NCBI RefSeq assembly: GCF_008692845.1 | Contig: NZ_VXJW01000002.1 | Span: forward strand, 124,001 to 188,000 | Direction: 5' to 3' | From: Salmonella enterica subsp. arizonae | GTDB lineage: Bacteria; Pseudomonadota; Gammaproteobacteria; Enterobacterales; Enterobacteriaceae | DNA: 64,000 nt | In this document: positions 9,340-19,603 of the stretch, piece after piece | Layout of the letters: each line of letters starts with the position of its first letter | How positions within the stretch are numbered: the stretch's first letter is position 1 | The notes under the pieces: generated by a model | The model's database searches: none | What the model was told of the DNA's origin: nothing | What the model saw: the letters and a program-made list of their open reading frames with translations, nothing else | Made by a program: the position numbers and the translations under genes

Positions 9340-10695
9340 CTAGTAATGCTCTTGCTGGCGAAGTACGCTGATCGCATCGGCAAAATGAGGCAAATACGGC
9401 TGGTTAGCAAGCATCATCTCCCGCGCCAATATTTCAGCGCCCTGATCTGAACCGACTAAAGGATTGAGATTGAGCGCCAGTAATACATCATCCATTCGTC
9501 CACTCAAGGCCGCATTGGCGGCAGCAATTTCAAAACTTTTTATCGTGTAAATTAATCCTAAAACTTTCTCGTCAAAATGAGTAATGCGTGGATGCGGTGT
9601 GGCGCCATTTTTACCTAACAGGCAGGTCATTTCTACGGACCAGTCCACAGGAATATTGTTAATATGACCAACATGAGGAATGTTAATATAATGCTCCGTT
9701 TGTTTATCATTATAAATTGCATTGATAACCTCACAAGCTGCATCGGAATAGTAAGCGCCACCACGCGCTTCCAATTCCGCAGGCTTACTATTCTGTTCAG
9801 GTTTTTTATAAATTTCGAATAACTTTTTTTCCAATTCCTGTACAATCTGCGCACGAACAGTGCCTTTGTAATACTCTCCCATTTCTATTGCCAACATTTC
9901 TTTTGATTTAAAATAATACAGTAGATAGGAGCATGGCAATAAATTGAGCGAACGCAGTAACCCTTCACTAAATGGCAGGCTAAATATGTTTTTAACCGAA
10001 CTGCCGCTCGTCGTGCCGGATGCCACCAGATTCATTACCTCAGCAAAACGTGACTGCCCGTTTACCCAAATATTGCTGATAAACACCAGGTGATTGAGAC
10101 CAAACAGATCGATAGAAAGCGTATCTTCTTTTGTTAATGACAGAATGTCCTCAATGAGCATCCGCATCCCTACCGGGACGTTACAAACGCCGATAAAACG
10201 TTTGAAACGAGTATGTCGATACACGGCTTCTGTCACCATCCCGGCAGGGTTGGTGAAATTAATAATCCACGCCTGAGGACAAATCTGCTGGACATCTTTC
10301 ACAATATCAAAAATAACGGGAATGGTACGTAACCCTTTAAATAACCCGCCCGCACCGTTAGTCTCTTGCCCAAGATAACCATGTGACAGTGGGATGCGCT
10401 CATCCTGCTCACGCGCCTTTAGCTGACCAACCCGGAATTGCGTTGTGACAAAATCCGCATCCTTTAACGCTTCCTGTCTATTTAAACTTTTATAAATCGC
10501 TATCGGCACTCCCGCCTGTATGACCATACGTTGACAAAGCGCAAAAATAATATCGAGTTTTTCGCGACCTTCTTCGATATCCACCAGCCATAACTCACTG
10601 ACAGGTAACTCATCATAGCGTTTAATAAATCCATCAAGAAGTTCAGGAGTGTAACTACTTCCTCCTCCGATAGTCACTACTTTTAATTTTTTCAT
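9340..10695 (-). CDS. ChbF-like 6-phospho-beta-glucosidase (GH4)
   Basis: A 451-residue glycoside hydrolase family 4 enzyme that cleaves phosphorylated beta-disaccharides by an NAD- and metal-dependent redox mechanism. The NAD motif [14 protein letters not shown] is at the N-terminus. NFTNPAG, the Cys segment GVCNVP and the metal-His segment FGLNH are all present. It closely follows ChbF along its length (e.g. [20 protein letters not shown]). The start overlaps the regulator gene stop by 4 bases (ATGA). It is a paralogue-type copy, since the usual chb operon lies elsewhere in these genomes. Confidence 0.92.
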   Translation of the reverse strand: MKKLKVVTIGGGSSYTPELLDGFIKRYDELPVSELWLVDIEEGREKLDIIFALCQRMVIQAGVPIAIYKSLNRQEALKDADFVTTQFRVGQLKAREQDERIPLSHGYLGQETNGAGGLFKGLRTIPVIFDIVKDVQQICPQAWIINFTNPAGMVTEAVYRHTRFKRFIGVCNVPVGMRMLIEDILSLTKEDTLSIDLFGLNHLVFISNIWVNGQSRFAEVMNLVASGTTSGSSVKNIFSLPFSEGLLRSLNLLPCSYLLYYFKSKEMLAIEMGEYYKGTVRAQIVQELEKKLFEIYKKPEQNSKPAELEARGGAYYSDAACEVINAIYNDKQTEHYINIPHVGHINNIPVDWSVEMTCLLGKNGATPHPRITHFDEKVLGLIYTIKSFEIAAANAALSGRMDDVLLALNLNPLVGSDQGAEILAREMMLANQPYLPHFADAISVLRQQEHY

Positions 10696-11519
10696 ATATG
10701 CTCCTGCTGAGAATTCGCCAATTTCCGTCGATAATTGCCTGGGGTGAATGAAGTCATTTTCTTAAAGTTATTAATAAAAATCCCTGGACTACTAAATCCT
10801 GCATCAAAGGCAATATCGGCAACCGAAAAATTAGTGGTCTCCAGTTGTTTTTTACAATAGTTGATCCGAATAGCATTTATTATCTGGCCTGGCGTCTTGT
10901 GATAATAACGATTAGTAGCCCGTGTAAGATAAGATTGCGTTTTCCCGGAAAGCCTTACCATATTATTCAACGCGTCATCGGCAAACATTGCTTTTTTGTG
11001 CATGTCGCTGACGAGTTGTCTTAGCCAGCCGGGGATTACATCCGACCGCGAATTATCCTCATAATGCTGTAAACGATTGACGATATAAAAAGTGAGTAAT
11101 TTATTGAACTCATCACATTCTCGCTGATGAATATCCAGTGTTGATAAGGCCTGCTCTATAAAAGTTAAGAAAGCATTAGACATTGTATAAGGCTGAGACG
11201 CCACAAAACATGAAGGGAGTATCGCCATATAGTGTTCATCAAAATAGCGTCTACCTACCCCCATGTTTAATATCCGCGTAACCCCATAGTCATAAAACGT
11301 TTGATGGTAAGACCCTACCGGAATAAAGACAAAATCACCACGTTCCAGGATTACTCGTTTACCATTTATCTCCTGACTACAGCTTCCTGTCAGAACAAGC
11401 GTAAACTCATAGTAGTCATGCTGATGCAGCCCACTTACACTTTCCGTTTTGTCCAGAATAAAAAAGTAAAAATCTTTACCTTTTAAAAACTGGCTTTCAT
11501 GTACCGTGTTTATTTCCAT
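10692..11519 (-). CDS. ChbR-like AraC-family regulator
   Basis: A 275-residue AraC-type regulator closely resembling ChbR. An N-terminal cupin-like sensor (about 25-90, [18 protein letters not shown] and [10 protein letters not shown]) is followed by two helix-turn-helix motifs (about 170-265, with [24 protein letters not shown]). In E. coli ChbR represses or activates the chb operon together with NagC and CRP. Here it sits inside the operon between the PTS and hydrolase genes, as in chbBCARFG. Codon usage is A+T-richer than the gal genes. The ATG at 11519 lies 12 bases after the PTS gene. Confidence 0.9.
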   Translation of the reverse strand: MEINTVHESQFLKGKDFYFFILDKTESVSGLHQHDYYEFTLVLTGSCSQEINGKRVILERGDFVFIPVGSYHQTFYDYGVTRILNMGVGRRYFDEHYMAILPSCFVASQPYTMSNAFLTFIEQALSTLDIHQRECDEFNKLLTFYIVNRLQHYEDNSRSDVIPGWLRQLVSDMHKKAMFADDALNNMVRLSGKTQSYLTRATNRYYHKTPGQIINAIRINYCKKQLETTNFSVADIAFDAGFSSPGIFINNFKKMTSFTPGNYRRKLANSQQEHI

Positions 11520-11531
11520 GTTTACACCTCA

Positions 11532-12890
11532 TCAAAATTTTAAGGCATTGGCGATATCTTCTTCGCTCTCATCCTCATCAATAATGTTTTGTGCTTTATT
11601 GGCAATAATGACAAAAGGGAGATAAATTAATGTCGCTATGGCAAGATTCACTAATGCGATAATGAGTGCAGCGATACTGCCGTTAGAATTGAAGAATGCC
11701 CCCAGTCCTACTGGCATTGTCCACGGCGCAAAATTTGTAGAGGGTGGAATAATACCTAATGAATATACTAATAATGTGATACCCGCCAGAATAGGCTGAA
11801 TGAGTACGAAGGGAACCATTAACACCGGATTCATGATAATGGGCAGGCCAAACAGAATCGGCTCATTAATATTAAACAGTCCGGAGGGTAATGCTATTTT
11901 AGCTACCTGCCGATAGTCAGCACGGCGTGAGGCGATAAAAATAGCGAAAATCAGGCTCAACGTTGCCCCAGTCCCGCCGAGGTAGACGTAAGATTCCAAC
12001 ATTGGCCCAGTCCAGAAATGGAAGGCTTTACCCGCCGCCAGCGCTGCGTCGATAGAACCATACTCCGTGTAGGTCGCCATATTTTCCATTCCCCAAGGGC
12101 CCAAAATGCCACTATTGAGCGCAGTTAATGCCAGTCCTCCATGTACGCCAAAAAACCAGAGTAAGGCATTAAATATCACATATGCCCATCCAACGATGCT
12201 ACCGAGCGACGCCAGTGGCGTCGCAATCGAATTCATAATCACCTGATGAAAATGGGTGCCAGCCAACGACAGCCCCCATGCAATCAGTCCCATCATGAAA
12301 AGAATAATAAAACCGGGGATTAATGCAGTAAATGAGCGCGAAACCGATTCCGGTACGCTGTCAGGTAATCTGATAACCCAATTCTGACGGATAATAAAAG
12401 TGAATATCTCAGCAACGACCAGACCAATAATAATACCAGAAATAATATTTGCCCCTCCAAGCCAGTTTGCGCCAATAGCACTCACATCTCCAATTGTAAA
12501 CGGCGTAACCGTCATAAAAGAGGCGAGCGATAGCAATCCGGCAGCAAGCGCATCCACTTTACGCTCTTCAGCCAGCGCCATGCCGATAAAAAATGGCGTC
12601 ATCAATGACATTATTCCCAGCGTTCCGTTATATACGCTACCACCTATAACCTTCAGTTGTTCCAGTGATGCAAGGGTATTCACGTCCAGGCGAATACCCA
12701 TAGACCAGAAAAATGATCCTTCACCAAAACTCAACAACACATTATTTATCAGCACAAATATAGCCCCAACCAGCGTTAGTGGCATTAGCCTGATAAAGCC
12801 ATTTTTAATGGCGTTCACATGTATCTGTTTACCCAGCGTTACCGCAACAGGTAAAATCACTCTTTCCAGGGAACGTATTGCGCCAGACAT
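11532..12890 (-). CDS. PTS EIIC subunit, lactose/cellobiose (ChbC-like) family
   Basis: A 452-residue sugar-transporting membrane subunit of a lichenan/cellobiose/chitobiose-type phosphotransferase system. Many hydrophobic helices span the protein. The signatures [16 protein letters not shown] and [11 protein letters not shown] are typical of this EIIC family. The start at 12890 ([17 protein letters not shown]) follows GAGGG and equals ChbC in length; the longer frame to 12995 adds an unsupported tail. No EIIA or EIIB gene lies beside it, so phosphoryl transfer must come from proteins encoded elsewhere. Confidence 0.93.
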   Translation of the reverse strand: MSGAIRSLERVILPVAVTLGKQIHVNAIKNGFIRLMPLTLVGAIFVLINNVLLSFGEGSFFWSMGIRLDVNTLASLEQLKVIGGSVYNGTLGIMSLMTPFFIGMALAEERKVDALAAGLLSLASFMTVTPFTIGDVSAIGANWLGGANIISGIIIGLVVAEIFTFIIRQNWVIRLPDSVPESVSRSFTALIPGFIILFMMGLIAWGLSLAGTHFHQVIMNSIATPLASLGSIVGWAYVIFNALLWFFGVHGGLALTALNSGILGPWGMENMATYTEYGSIDAALAAGKAFHFWTGPMLESYVYLGGTGATLSLIFAIFIASRRADYRQVAKIALPSGLFNINEPILFGLPIIMNPVLMVPFVLIQPILAGITLLVYSLGIIPPSTNFAPWTMPVGLGAFFNSNGSIAALIIALVNLAIATLIYLPFVIIANKAQNIIDEDESEEDIANALKF

Positions 12891-13308
12891 AATGAATACC
12901 CTCAAATAGAACACCTGATAAGGAAAAATATAAATCTCTTTGACGGATAAAATCACGAACAGAATATTTCTCTCTGAATGACAAACAGGATACATGAGGC
13001 CCCTAAAAGGCAGTAATGAGTCAGATCCATGAATTCCTTTTCATTGACCTTTTGACATGACGTTTTTCACATTTCAGGGAATTTTGCCGAAGCGCTAAGC
13101 CGATAAGCAGCGTGAGAGAATATTCGCAAATAGTTTATATAGTCACCAATAGCGGCAGGATTTAATTTGGTCTGATGACACTGGTTATGCCTGATGGATT
13201 CTCACTTTTAGCACCTAAACACAACCTCTCATTAACACATACCTTACACTCAAGCCTGATTTTCGCTATTGTATAAGGATAAGCGTTGCCGCTGAGGTAT
13301 TACGGCAA
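12891..13308. other. Intergenic region between chbC-like gene and gpmA
   Basis: About 420 A+T-rich bases carrying the divergent promoters. A CRP-like element (CATGA, 6 bases, TCACA) lies at 13056-13071 and could serve the PTS operon on the minus strand. No convincing gene was found. Identification of the CRP site is tentative. Confidence 0.45.
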
Positions 13309-13327
13309 TATAATGAGAATTATTATC
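13309..13327 (+). promoter_or_regulatory. Fur box upstream of gpmA
   Basis: The 19-base window starting TATAATGAG and ending TATTATC matches the Fur consensus at 16 of 19 positions by my alignment. It ends 28 bases before the gpmA ATG. gpmA is a known Fur-regulated gene in E. coli. Confidence 0.75.
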
Positions 13328-13355
13328 ATTACATATGAGTTATAGGAGTGAGAGT

Positions 13356-14108
13356 ATGGCTGTAACTAAGCTGGTTCTGGTACGTCACGGTGAAAGTCAG
13401 TGGAACAAAGAAAACCGTTTCACTGGCTGGTATGATGTGGACCTGTCTGAAAAAGGCGTAAGCGAAGCGAAAGCGGCAGGTAAGTTATTAAAAGAAGAAG
13501 GTTTCAGCTTTGATTTTGCCTACACCTCCGTACTGAAACGCGCTATCCATACGCTGTGGAACGTACTGGATGAACTGGATCAGGCATGGCTGCCAGTGGA
13601 AAAATCATGGAAACTCAATGAACGTCACTATGGCGCGTTGCAGGGGCTGAATAAAGCGGAAACGGCAGAAAAATATGGCGACGAGCAGGTTAAACAGTGG
13701 CGCCGCGGTTTTGCCGTTACGCCGCCGGAATTGACCAAAGATGATGAGCGCTATCCGGGTCACGACCCGCGCTATGCGAAGTTGACCGATAAAGAACTGC
13801 CAACGACCGAAAGCCTGGCGCTAACCATTGAGCGCGTTATCCCTTACTGGAACGAATCCATCCTGCCGCGTATGAAAAGCGGTGAGCGCGTGATCATCGC
13901 CGCTCACGGTAACTCACTGCGTGCGCTGGTGAAATACCTGGATAACATGGGTGAAGATGAAATTCTGGAGCTAAACATCCCAACCGGCGTGCCCCTGGTG
14001 TATGAGTTCGACGAGAACTTCAAACCAATCAAACATTACTATTTGGGTAATGCCGACGAGATAGCAGCGAAAGCGGCTGCCGTGGCGAATCAAGGTAAAG
14101 CGAAGTAA
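13356..14108 (+). CDS. gpmA: GpmA, 2,3-bisphosphoglycerate-dependent phosphoglycerate mutase
   Basis: Glycolytic enzyme interconverting 3- and 2-phosphoglycerate. It is a 250-residue histidine phosphatase-superfamily protein. The phospho-histidine motif [10 protein letters not shown] (His about 11) and the second catalytic His in [10 protein letters not shown] (about 184) are intact. Start ATG 13356 ([12 protein letters not shown]) follows AGGAGTGAGAGT. The upstream ATG at 13335 lies before this ribosome site and adds residues not found in the family. A Fur box precedes it. Confidence 0.99.
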   Translation: MAVTKLVLVRHGESQWNKENRFTGWYDVDLSEKGVSEAKAAGKLLKEEGFSFDFAYTSVLKRAIHTLWNVLDELDQAWLPVEKSWKLNERHYGALQGLNKAETAEKYGDEQVKQWRRGFAVTPPELTKDDERYPGHDPRYAKLTDKELPTTESLALTIERVIPYWNESILPRMKSGERVIIAAHGNSLRALVKYLDNMGEDEILELNIPTGVPLVYEFDENFKPIKHYYLGNADEIAAKAAAVANQGKAK

Positions 14109-14112
14109 TCAC

Positions 14113-14190
14113 GTTTGCCGGATGGCGGCATAAATACCTTATCCGGCCTACGAGTGATATGTAGGCCAGATAAGCGCAGCGCCACCAGGC
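14113..14190. repeat. REP/BIME element downstream of gpmA
   Basis: Contains the typical REP blocks TTGCCGGATGGCGGC, CTTATCCGGCCTAC and an inverted copy GTAGGCCAGATAAGCGCAGCG with CGCCACCAGGCAA. These pair as palindromic extragenic repeats, as found throughout enterobacterial genomes. Confidence 0.85.
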
Positions 14191-14197
14191 AATAGGT

Positions 14198-14400
14198 CTA
14201 AACTTCGATCACCCCTTCAAGCACCACCTGCAACCTGCCCTGCGAACAGTGCTTCACGCATCCTCGCACCCGGTACACTTCAGCCAGACGTTCAGCGGTA
14301 ATCACCGTTTCCGGCGCGCCGCTGGCGACCAGCCGGTCGGCGTGGAAGCGAGACTGGGAGCTAAAAGTGATTTGTCCTGACTGGTCATCGTTCGGGCTAC
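14198..14400 (-). pseudogene. Remnant of an iron-siderophore/cobalamin ABC transporter ATPase
   Basis: The minus-strand frame ending at the TAG at 14198-14200 reads ADRLVASGAPETVITAERLAE and then VYRVRGC, followed by QGRLQVVLEGVIEV. This is the C-terminal end of a FecE/FepC-type ATPase, where a ring of this form normally follows the H-loop. Walker A, signature and Walker B motifs are absent, and the residues before ADRLV do not match, so the gene is reduced to its last 50 or so codons. From memory, S. Typhimurium has an intact siderophore-type ATPase gene near gpmA; this would be its scar. Confidence 0.6.
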
Positions 14401-14500
14401 GTTATTAAGCAGAGGTGAATTATAGCGCTGAATCATTACGTTATATATTTATTTATATTTCGAGTAGTGTCATGGTGGATGAATCTCATCTGCCAGCGAT

Positions 14501-14526
14501 AAAAAAACCGGCCTTGCAGGCCGGTT
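14501..14526 (-). terminator. Rho-independent terminator after aroG
   Basis: On the minus strand, the stem AACCGGCC/GGCCGGTT with a 5-base loop is followed by a run of T. It begins 16 bases beyond the aroG stop. Confidence 0.9.
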
Positions 14527-14542
14527 TAACACGTTATGAAGA

Positions 14543-15595
14543 TTAACCCCGCCGGGCTTTTACCGCTTCCGACAACTGGCGAAGCAACGCATCGGTATCT
14601 TCCCAGCCAATGCAGGCGTCAGTAATGCTTTTACCGTAGGTCAGCGGCTGACCGCTTTCCAGGCTCTGGTTTCCTTCTACCAGATGGCTCTCTACCATCA
14701 CGCCAATAATCGCTTTTTCGCCGCCCGCAATCTGCTGGCAGACATCGGCGCAAACCTCCATCTGCTTTTGAAATTGCTTACAAGAGTTGGCATGGCTGAA
14801 ATCGATCATGACCTGCGGCGTCAGTCCCGCTTTGGTGAGCCCTTCTTTCACCTCCGCAACATGCTGCGCGCTATAGTTTGGCGCTTTACCGCCGCGTAGA
14901 ATAATATGGCAGTCGCCGTTGCCGCTGGTATTCACAATCGCCGAATGGCCCCATTTAGTGACGGAGAGGAAGCAGTGCGGCGCACCGGCAGCGTTGATTG
15001 CGTCAATCGCGACTTTAATCGTGCCATCAGTACCATTTTTAAAACCGACCGGACAAGAGAGACCGGACGCCAGTTCGCGATGAACCTGGGATTCGGTGGT
15101 CCGCGCGCCAATAGCGCCCCAGCTCATCAAATCGGCCAGGTACTGCGGCGTGATCATATCAAGAAATTCGCCGGCGGCAGGCAGGCCGCTGTCGTTAATA
15201 TCCAGCAGCAGTTTACGGGCAATACGCAGACCGTCGTTAATCTGGAAGCTGTTATCCATGTGCGGATCGTTAATCAGCCCTTTCCAGCCAACAGTGGTAC
15301 GCGGTTTCTCAAAATAGACGCGCATGACAATTTCAAGCTCGCCTTTAAGCTCATCGCGTAACGCCAGCAAACGGGCGGCATACTCCTTCGCCGCAGCCGG
15401 ATCATGAATTGAACAAGGCCCAATCACCACCAGCAGGCGATCATCATTGTCTTTGAGAATTTTATGGATGGCTTTGCGCGCGTGGGCAACGGTATTCGCT
15501 GCATTTTCCGTCGCGGGAAACTTTTCCAGCAGTGCGACAGGAGGTAATAACTCGTTGATGTCTTTAATGCGTAAATCGTCGTTCTGATAATTCAT
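14543..15595 (-). CDS. aroG: AroG, phenylalanine-sensitive DAHP synthase
   Basis: First enzyme of the shikimate pathway. It condenses phosphoenolpyruvate and erythrose-4-phosphate. A 350-residue class I DAHP synthase. Conserved segments are VVIGPCSIHDP (about residue 55), GARTTESQVHRELASGLSCPVGFKNGTDG (about 160-190, quoted here in part for location), and the metal-ligand region DFSHANSCK. Strong identity with E. coli AroG rather than AroF or AroH indicates the Phe-sensitive isoenzyme. A TyrR box lies upstream, consistent with TyrR-Phe repression. Confidence 0.98.
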   Translation of the reverse strand: MNYQNDDLRIKDINELLPPVALLEKFPATENAANTVAHARKAIHKILKDNDDRLLVVIGPCSIHDPAAAKEYAARLLALRDELKGELEIVMRVYFEKPRTTVGWKGLINDPHMDNSFQINDGLRIARKLLLDINDSGLPAAGEFLDMITPQYLADLMSWGAIGARTTESQVHRELASGLSCPVGFKNGTDGTIKVAIDAINAAGAPHCFLSVTKWGHSAIVNTSGNGDCHIILRGGKAPNYSAQHVAEVKEGLTKAGLTPQVMIDFSHANSCKQFQKQMEVCADVCQQIAGGEKAIIGVMVESHLVEGNQSLESGQPLTYGKSITDACIGWEDTDALLRQLSEAVKARRG

Positions 15596-15913
15596 GTTTA
15601 TTCCAGTGTTGCCGTACTTATCCCAATGAATGCAATCCCTCCAATCTATCTCTTCAATTAAATAGTGTAAACGGGCTTTTACACTTTGAACGGATTAATC
15701 CTGGAATTAAGGAAAAAAACGCACAAATGTAGCGAAAAACGGGATCTAACCTACACTTTTTAACTGTAACCACTCTGTTTGTGAATTATTGCAAGATTCT
15801 CTGCTGCGTTAATAGGCGGCGGCGGAAGCTTTTTATCCCTTTTTGAGGATTTGACTGACACGTGCACTGTTGGAAGAGGTTATCCGACATATCCACCATA
15901 ACAGGAGCATCTT
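15596..15913. other. Divergent promoter region aroG/ybgS
   Basis: About 318 bases holding the aroG leader and TyrR box and, on the other side, the ybgS promoter. No additional gene was seen. Confidence 0.7.
15667..15684 (-). promoter_or_regulatory. TyrR box upstream of aroG
   Basis: Perfect strong TyrR box: TGTAAA, 6 bases, TTTACA. It is centred about 80 bases upstream of the aroG start, as expected for TyrR repression of aroG. Confidence 0.9.
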
Positions 15914-16300
15914 ATGAAAATGACAAAACTGACTACGCTTTTACTTACCGCTACCCTCGGCCTCGCCAGCGGCGCAGTACTGGCTGCTGAATCTAATGCG
16001 CAGTCCAGCAATGGTCAGGCGAACTCGGCGGCAAATGCCGGCCAGGTCGCCCCGGACGCCCGCCAGAATGTGGCGCCGAATGATGTGAATAATAACGACA
16101 TTAATACCAACGGCAATACTAACAACACCATGCAGCATCCTGACGGCTCAACCATGAATCATGACGGGATGACCAAGGATGAAGAACATAAAAATACCAT
16201 GTGTAAAGATGGTCGCTGCCCGGATATTAATAAAAAAGTGGAAACCGGTAATGGCGTCAATAATGACGTGAATACCAAAACCGACGGCACCACACAGTAA
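15914..16300 (+). CDS. ybgS: YbgS, small periplasmic protein of unknown function
   Basis: A 128-residue secreted protein. A Sec signal peptide ([19 protein letters not shown]) is followed by an Asn-, Gln- and Asp-rich low-complexity mature part. The conserved end [19 protein letters not shown] contains the only two cysteines, which could form a disulfide. It resembles E. coli YbgS along its length. The function is not established. AGGAGC precedes the ATG. It is monocistronic, with its own terminator. Confidence 0.9.
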   Translation: MKMTKLTTLLLTATLGLASGAVLAAESNAQSSNGQANSAANAGQVAPDARQNVAPNDVNNNDINTNGNTNNTMQHPDGSTMNHDGMTKDEEHKNTMCKDGRCPDINKKVETGNGVNNDVNTKTDGTTQ

Positions 16301-16322
16301 TTCTGAAAAAAGTCTGATAACG

Positions 16323-16350
16323 GGAGAGCTTTCGCTCTCCTTTTTATTTT
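16323..16350 (+). terminator. Rho-independent terminator after ybgS
   Basis: Perfect stem GGAGAGC/GCTCTCC with a TTTC loop, followed by TTTTTATTTT on the plus strand, just after the ybgS stop. Confidence 0.93.
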
Positions 16351-16410
16351 GTCAGCGAAAAATCAGTATGATGTCTACAGTATTGATGAGAATAACAAAG
16401 GAATGACGTT

Positions 16411-17352
16411 ATGGCGCACTCACACTCTCATGCCGATTCACAACTGCCGAAAGATAATAATGCTCGTCGCTTGCTTTTCGCCTTTATCGTCACCGCCGGA
16501 TTTATGCTCCTCGAGGTGGCGGGCGGGATACTCTCCGGCTCGCTGGCGTTGTTGGCGGATGCGGGACATATGCTCACTGACGCGGCGGCCCTTCTCTTTG
16601 CGCTGCTGGCGGTTAAGTTTTCCCGTCGTCCCCCGACTGTTCGCCACACTTTTGGCTGGCTAAGACTTACCACCCTGGCAGCCTTTGTGAATGCCATTGC
16701 GTTAGTGGTTATTACTATCCTCATTGTCTGGGAAGCGATAGAGCGCTTTTACACGCCTCGTCCGGTGACAGGTAGTCTAATGATGATGATTGCGGTCGCG
16801 GGTTTGCTTGCGAACTTGTTTGTATTCTGGATTCTCCACCGGGGAAGCGATGAAAAAAACCTGAACGTTCGCGCTGCCGCGCTACATGTGATGGGCGATT
16901 TGCTGGGTTCAGTCGGCGCGATAGCCGCCGCGCTGATCATTATCTGGACGGGTTGGACCCCAGCGGACCCGATTCTCTCTATTCTGGTTTCGGTACTGGT
17001 GCTACGTAGCGCCTTGCGTTTATTAAAAGATAGCGTCAACGAATTACTTGAAGGCGCGCCGGTTTCACTGGATATTAATGCCTTACAGCGCAATTTAAGC
17101 CGGGAAATCCCCGAAGTTCGCAACGTACACCATGTGCATGTCTGGATGGTCGGCGAAAAACCTGTCATGACATTGCACGCTCAGGTCATTCCACCGCATG
17201 ACCATGATGCGCTGCTGGAGCGTATTCAGGACTTCCTGACAGACGAATACCATATTGCGCACGCTACGATTCAGATGGAGTATCAAGTATGCCACGGCCC
17301 GGATTGCCGTCTGAATCAGGCGTCATCCGGGTATGCTCATCATCACCATTAA
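16411..17352 (+). CDS. zitB: ZitB, zinc efflux cation-diffusion facilitator
   Basis: Zinc/proton antiporter of the CDF family in the inner membrane. It is 313 residues long with six predicted helices. The His-rich N-terminus (HSHSHADSQ) and C-terminus (HHHH) fit metal handling. The transport-site motifs HMLTDAAAL (helix 2) and [11 protein letters not shown] (helix 5) carry the HxxxD pairs. The C-terminal cytoplasmic domain includes [25 protein letters not shown] precedes the start. It converges on pnuC, with the stop codons overlapping by a few bases. Confidence 0.97.
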   Translation: MAHSHSHADSQLPKDNNARRLLFAFIVTAGFMLLEVAGGILSGSLALLADAGHMLTDAAALLFALLAVKFSRRPPTVRHTFGWLRLTTLAAFVNAIALVVITILIVWEAIERFYTPRPVTGSLMMMIAVAGLLANLFVFWILHRGSDEKNLNVRAAALHVMGDLLGSVGAIAAALIIIWTGWTPADPILSILVSVLVLRSALRLLKDSVNELLEGAPVSLDINALQRNLSREIPEVRNVHHVHVWMVGEKPVMTLHAQVIPPHDHDALLERIQDFLTDEYHIAHATIQMEYQVCHGPDCRLNQASSGYAHHHH

Positions 17353-18068
17353 TGGGAAAGCGCGCGCGACCCTCGCTCCCGCGCGCTATTTACCCACATG
17401 CGGCTACCGTTCACGGCGATAAATGTCAGGATCAGATATTCCAGCGACATCGCATAGACGCCCTGCAAGGCAAAAATCACCACGCTAATGACGTTGATTA
17501 TCACCCACAGTAGCCAGTTTTCAACGTATTTGCGTGTCATCAGAATCATCGCCGCGATAGACAGCACCATCATGCACGCGTCCCAGAACGGGAACGCGTC
17601 CGGTTGCAGTACGGGCATTGTCACCTGTAACCCCAGCATCTGCATAATGCCGACGGCCACTCGCGTCAGGACGGCGAATACGGGATCGATATATCGCGTC
17701 ATCAAACCGATGGCTATCACACATATCGCCAGCCATGTTATTGCTTTTGGCAATGGCAGCCAGCGGATCTTAAGCTCGGCTTCATTATCATTTGTTTGCC
17801 GCGACCAGGCATACCAGCCATAGATATTGGCGGCAAAGAAAAAGAGTTGCAGCAACAGGCTGGCATAAAGCTGGATCTGAAAGAAAATGATCGCAAACAG
17901 GGTGACGTTAACCAGTCCAAAAAAGTAATTGCTGATCTTTTCCAGACTGGCAAGCCAAATACAGAGCAGACCCGCGAATGTTCCTACCGCTTCGATCCAG
18001 GAGAGATCGTAACCGCCAGCGCCGATCGGAATATAAATCAGTATATTTTGCGTGCTAAAAAAATCCAT
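17349..18068 (-). CDS. pnuC: PnuC, nicotinamide riboside transporter
   Basis: Inner-membrane facilitator for nicotinamide riboside. It is 239 residues with about seven hydrophobic helices. The substrate-site segment WYAWSRQ (about residue 88) and the WxxW-containing N-terminal part [15 protein letters not shown] are present. It lies 22 bases downstream of nadA in the same direction, so nadA-pnuC forms an NAD-supply operon controlled by NadR in Salmonella. AGGA lies upstream of the ATG. Confidence 0.97.
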   Translation of the reverse strand: MDFFSTQNILIYIPIGAGGYDLSWIEAVGTFAGLLCIWLASLEKISNYFFGLVNVTLFAIIFFQIQLYASLLLQLFFFAANIYGWYAWSRQTNDNEAELKIRWLPLPKAITWLAICVIAIGLMTRYIDPVFAVLTRVAVGIMQMLGLQVTMPVLQPDAFPFWDACMMVLSIAAMILMTRKYVENWLLWVIINVISVVIFALQGVYAMSLEYLILTFIAVNGSRMWVNSARERGSRALSH

Positions 18069-18090
18069 CTTTCCTCCAGGATCTTATGCT

Positions 18091-19134
18091 TTACGTCCGA
18101 AGTGTAGCCGCAAAATCCAGCATCCGGTTGAGTGGCAGCAATGCGCCCTCGCGTAGCGCCGCATCAACCTGTATCTCATGCGCCGCCCCGCCCTGCTCCA
18201 GCCCTTCTGCTATTGCTTTCAGGCCATTCATCGCCATCCACGGACAGTGCGCGCAACTGCGGCAGGTAGCCCCCTCGCCAGCAGTCGGCGCTTCAAGCAG
18301 CTCCTTTTCAGGCACCGCCTGCTGCATTTTATAAAAAATGCCACGATCGGTCGCCACGATAAGCTGTCTGTGCGGCAGAGTTTTTGCCGCCTTAATGAGC
18401 TGGCTGGTTGAACCAACCGCATCAGCCATCTCGACAATGGACTGTGGCGCTTCAGGATGAACCAGAATAGCGGCATCGGAATATATTTTTTTCAAACGGG
18501 TCAACGCCTGGGTTTTAAATTCGTCATGTACGATACACGCCCCCTGCCAGCACAGCACATCCGCTCCGGTCTGTGTTTGCACGTAATTCCCCAAGTGCCT
18601 GTCCGGCGCCCAGATGATTTTTTCACCCAGACTATCCAGATGCTCAATCAGTTCTACGGCGATACTGGAGGTCACAACCCAGTCCGCACGCGCTTTAACG
18701 GCAGCGGAGGTGTTGGCGTAGACCACCACGGTTCTGTCAGGATGAGCATCACAAAAAGCGCTAAATTCGTCTATTGGGCAGCCTAAATCCAGCGAACATT
18801 CTGCCGCGAGAGTAGGCATGAGGATCGTTTTTTCCGGACTAAGGATTTTGGCTGTCTCCCCCATAAACCGCACGCCCGCCACCAGCAGCGTGGACGCGGC
18901 GTGCTTCGCGCCGAAACGGGCCATTTCCAGGGAATCGGAAATACACCCTCCAGTCTCTTCAGCAAGTAGTTGAATTTCAGGATCGGTGTAGTAATGCGCC
19001 ACCAACACCGCATCCCGCTCTTTCAACAGGTGTTTGATTTTCTCACGATAGAATTGCTTTTCTTCAACGCTTAACGGCGCTGGCTTTGGCGGAAAGGGAT
19101 AAATTGCTCTGTCAGGATCAAACATCACGCTCAT
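18091..19134 (-). CDS. nadA: NadA, quinolinate synthase
   Basis: Condenses iminoaspartate with dihydroxyacetone phosphate to give quinolinate for NAD synthesis. It is 347 residues and uses a 4Fe-4S cluster. The three cluster cysteines lie in AECSLDLGC (about 113), GACIVHD (about 200) and the CRSCAHCPW segment (about 291-297). Start ATG at 19134 (MSVMFDPD) equals the E. coli start; the longer frame to 19197 is unsupported. It is first in the nadA-pnuC operon. Confidence 0.98.
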   Translation of the reverse strand: MSVMFDPDRAIYPFPPKPAPLSVEEKQFYREKIKHLLKERDAVLVAHYYTDPEIQLLAEETGGCISDSLEMARFGAKHAASTLLVAGVRFMGETAKILSPEKTILMPTLAAECSLDLGCPIDEFSAFCDAHPDRTVVVYANTSAAVKARADWVVTSSIAVELIEHLDSLGEKIIWAPDRHLGNYVQTQTGADVLCWQGACIVHDEFKTQALTRLKKIYSDAAILVHPEAPQSIVEMADAVGSTSQLIKAAKTLPHRQLIVATDRGIFYKMQQAVPEKELLEAPTAGEGATCRSCAHCPWMAMNGLKAIAEGLEQGGAAHEIQVDAALREGALLPLNRMLDFAATLRT

Positions 19135-19206
19135 CATGCTTTCTCGTTTTACTGGCTTAACGAAACAACCGAATGAAAGCACAACGCACGCCACCATCGG
19201 TCAATT

Positions 19207-19224
19207 TGTTTTATATACTAAACA
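19207..19224 (-). promoter_or_regulatory. NadR box upstream of nadA
   Basis: TGTTTT, 6 bases, TAAACA, a one-mismatch match to the NadR palindrome TGTTTA-N6-TAAACA. It is positioned 70-90 bases upstream of nadA, where NadR represses nadA-pnuC when NAD is plentiful. Confidence 0.75.
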
Positions 19225-19264
19225 AGATAGCCGATTGACGAATAAAAGTCACAATAATTGCGTG

Positions 19265-19306
19265 TGATGAATGCCGGATAAGCGAAGCGCCATCAGGCAT
19301 CGAATC
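19265..19306. repeat. REP-like element between nadA and tRNA cluster
   Basis: ATGCCGGATAAGCG followed by GCGCCATCAGGCAT gives the standard REP palindrome. It is a single unit. Confidence 0.7.
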
Positions 19307-19324
19307 TCTTAAATCACAGATAGC

Positions 19325-19351
19325 AAAAAGGCGCCTTTAGGGCGCCTTTTT
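19325..19351 (-). terminator. Terminator of the tRNA-Lys/Val operon
   Basis: On the minus strand, GGCGCC arms around CTAAA are followed by TTTTT. It starts 5 bases after the last tRNA CCA end. Confidence 0.93.
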
Positions 19352-19355
19352 ACAC

Positions 19356-19431
19356 TGGTGGGTCGTGCAGGATTCGAACCTGCGACCAATTGATTAAAAG
19401 TCAACTGCTCTACCAACTGAGCTAACGACCC
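19356..19431 (-). tRNA. tRNA-Lys (anticodon TTT)
   Basis: A 76-base tRNA on the minus strand. The 5' end GGGTCGTTAGCTCAG, the anticodon loop CTTTTAA and the T-arm GGTTCGAATCC are present, with an encoded CCA. It is the last of the cluster in transcription order, directly before the terminator. Confidence 0.97.
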
Positions 19432-19479
19432 TTTATGGGGTTTAATACTTTACTCTTTTTCAGGAACCCACCGCGGTAT

Positions 19480-19555
19480 TGGTGGGGCGTGCAGGATTCG
19501 AACCTGCGACCAATTGATTAAAAGTCAACTGCTCTACCAACTGAGCTAACGCCCC
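19480..19555 (-). tRNA. tRNA-Lys (anticodon TTT), acceptor-stem variant
   Basis: A 76-base tRNA identical in body to the other Lys copies but with acceptor stem GGGGCGT/ACGCCCC instead of GGGTCGT/ACGACCC. This is a compensated base-pair change, so it remains functional. Encoded CCA is present. Confidence 0.97.
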
Positions 19556-19603
19556 GTTCGGGTATTACCTGAAAAATTTTTTACTCGGTACCAATATAAA
19601 AAT

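Noticed and set aside
16349..16663. 104-codon plus-strand frame beginning before zitB
   Set aside because: Out-of-frame with zitB and overlapping it; lacks any family resemblance.
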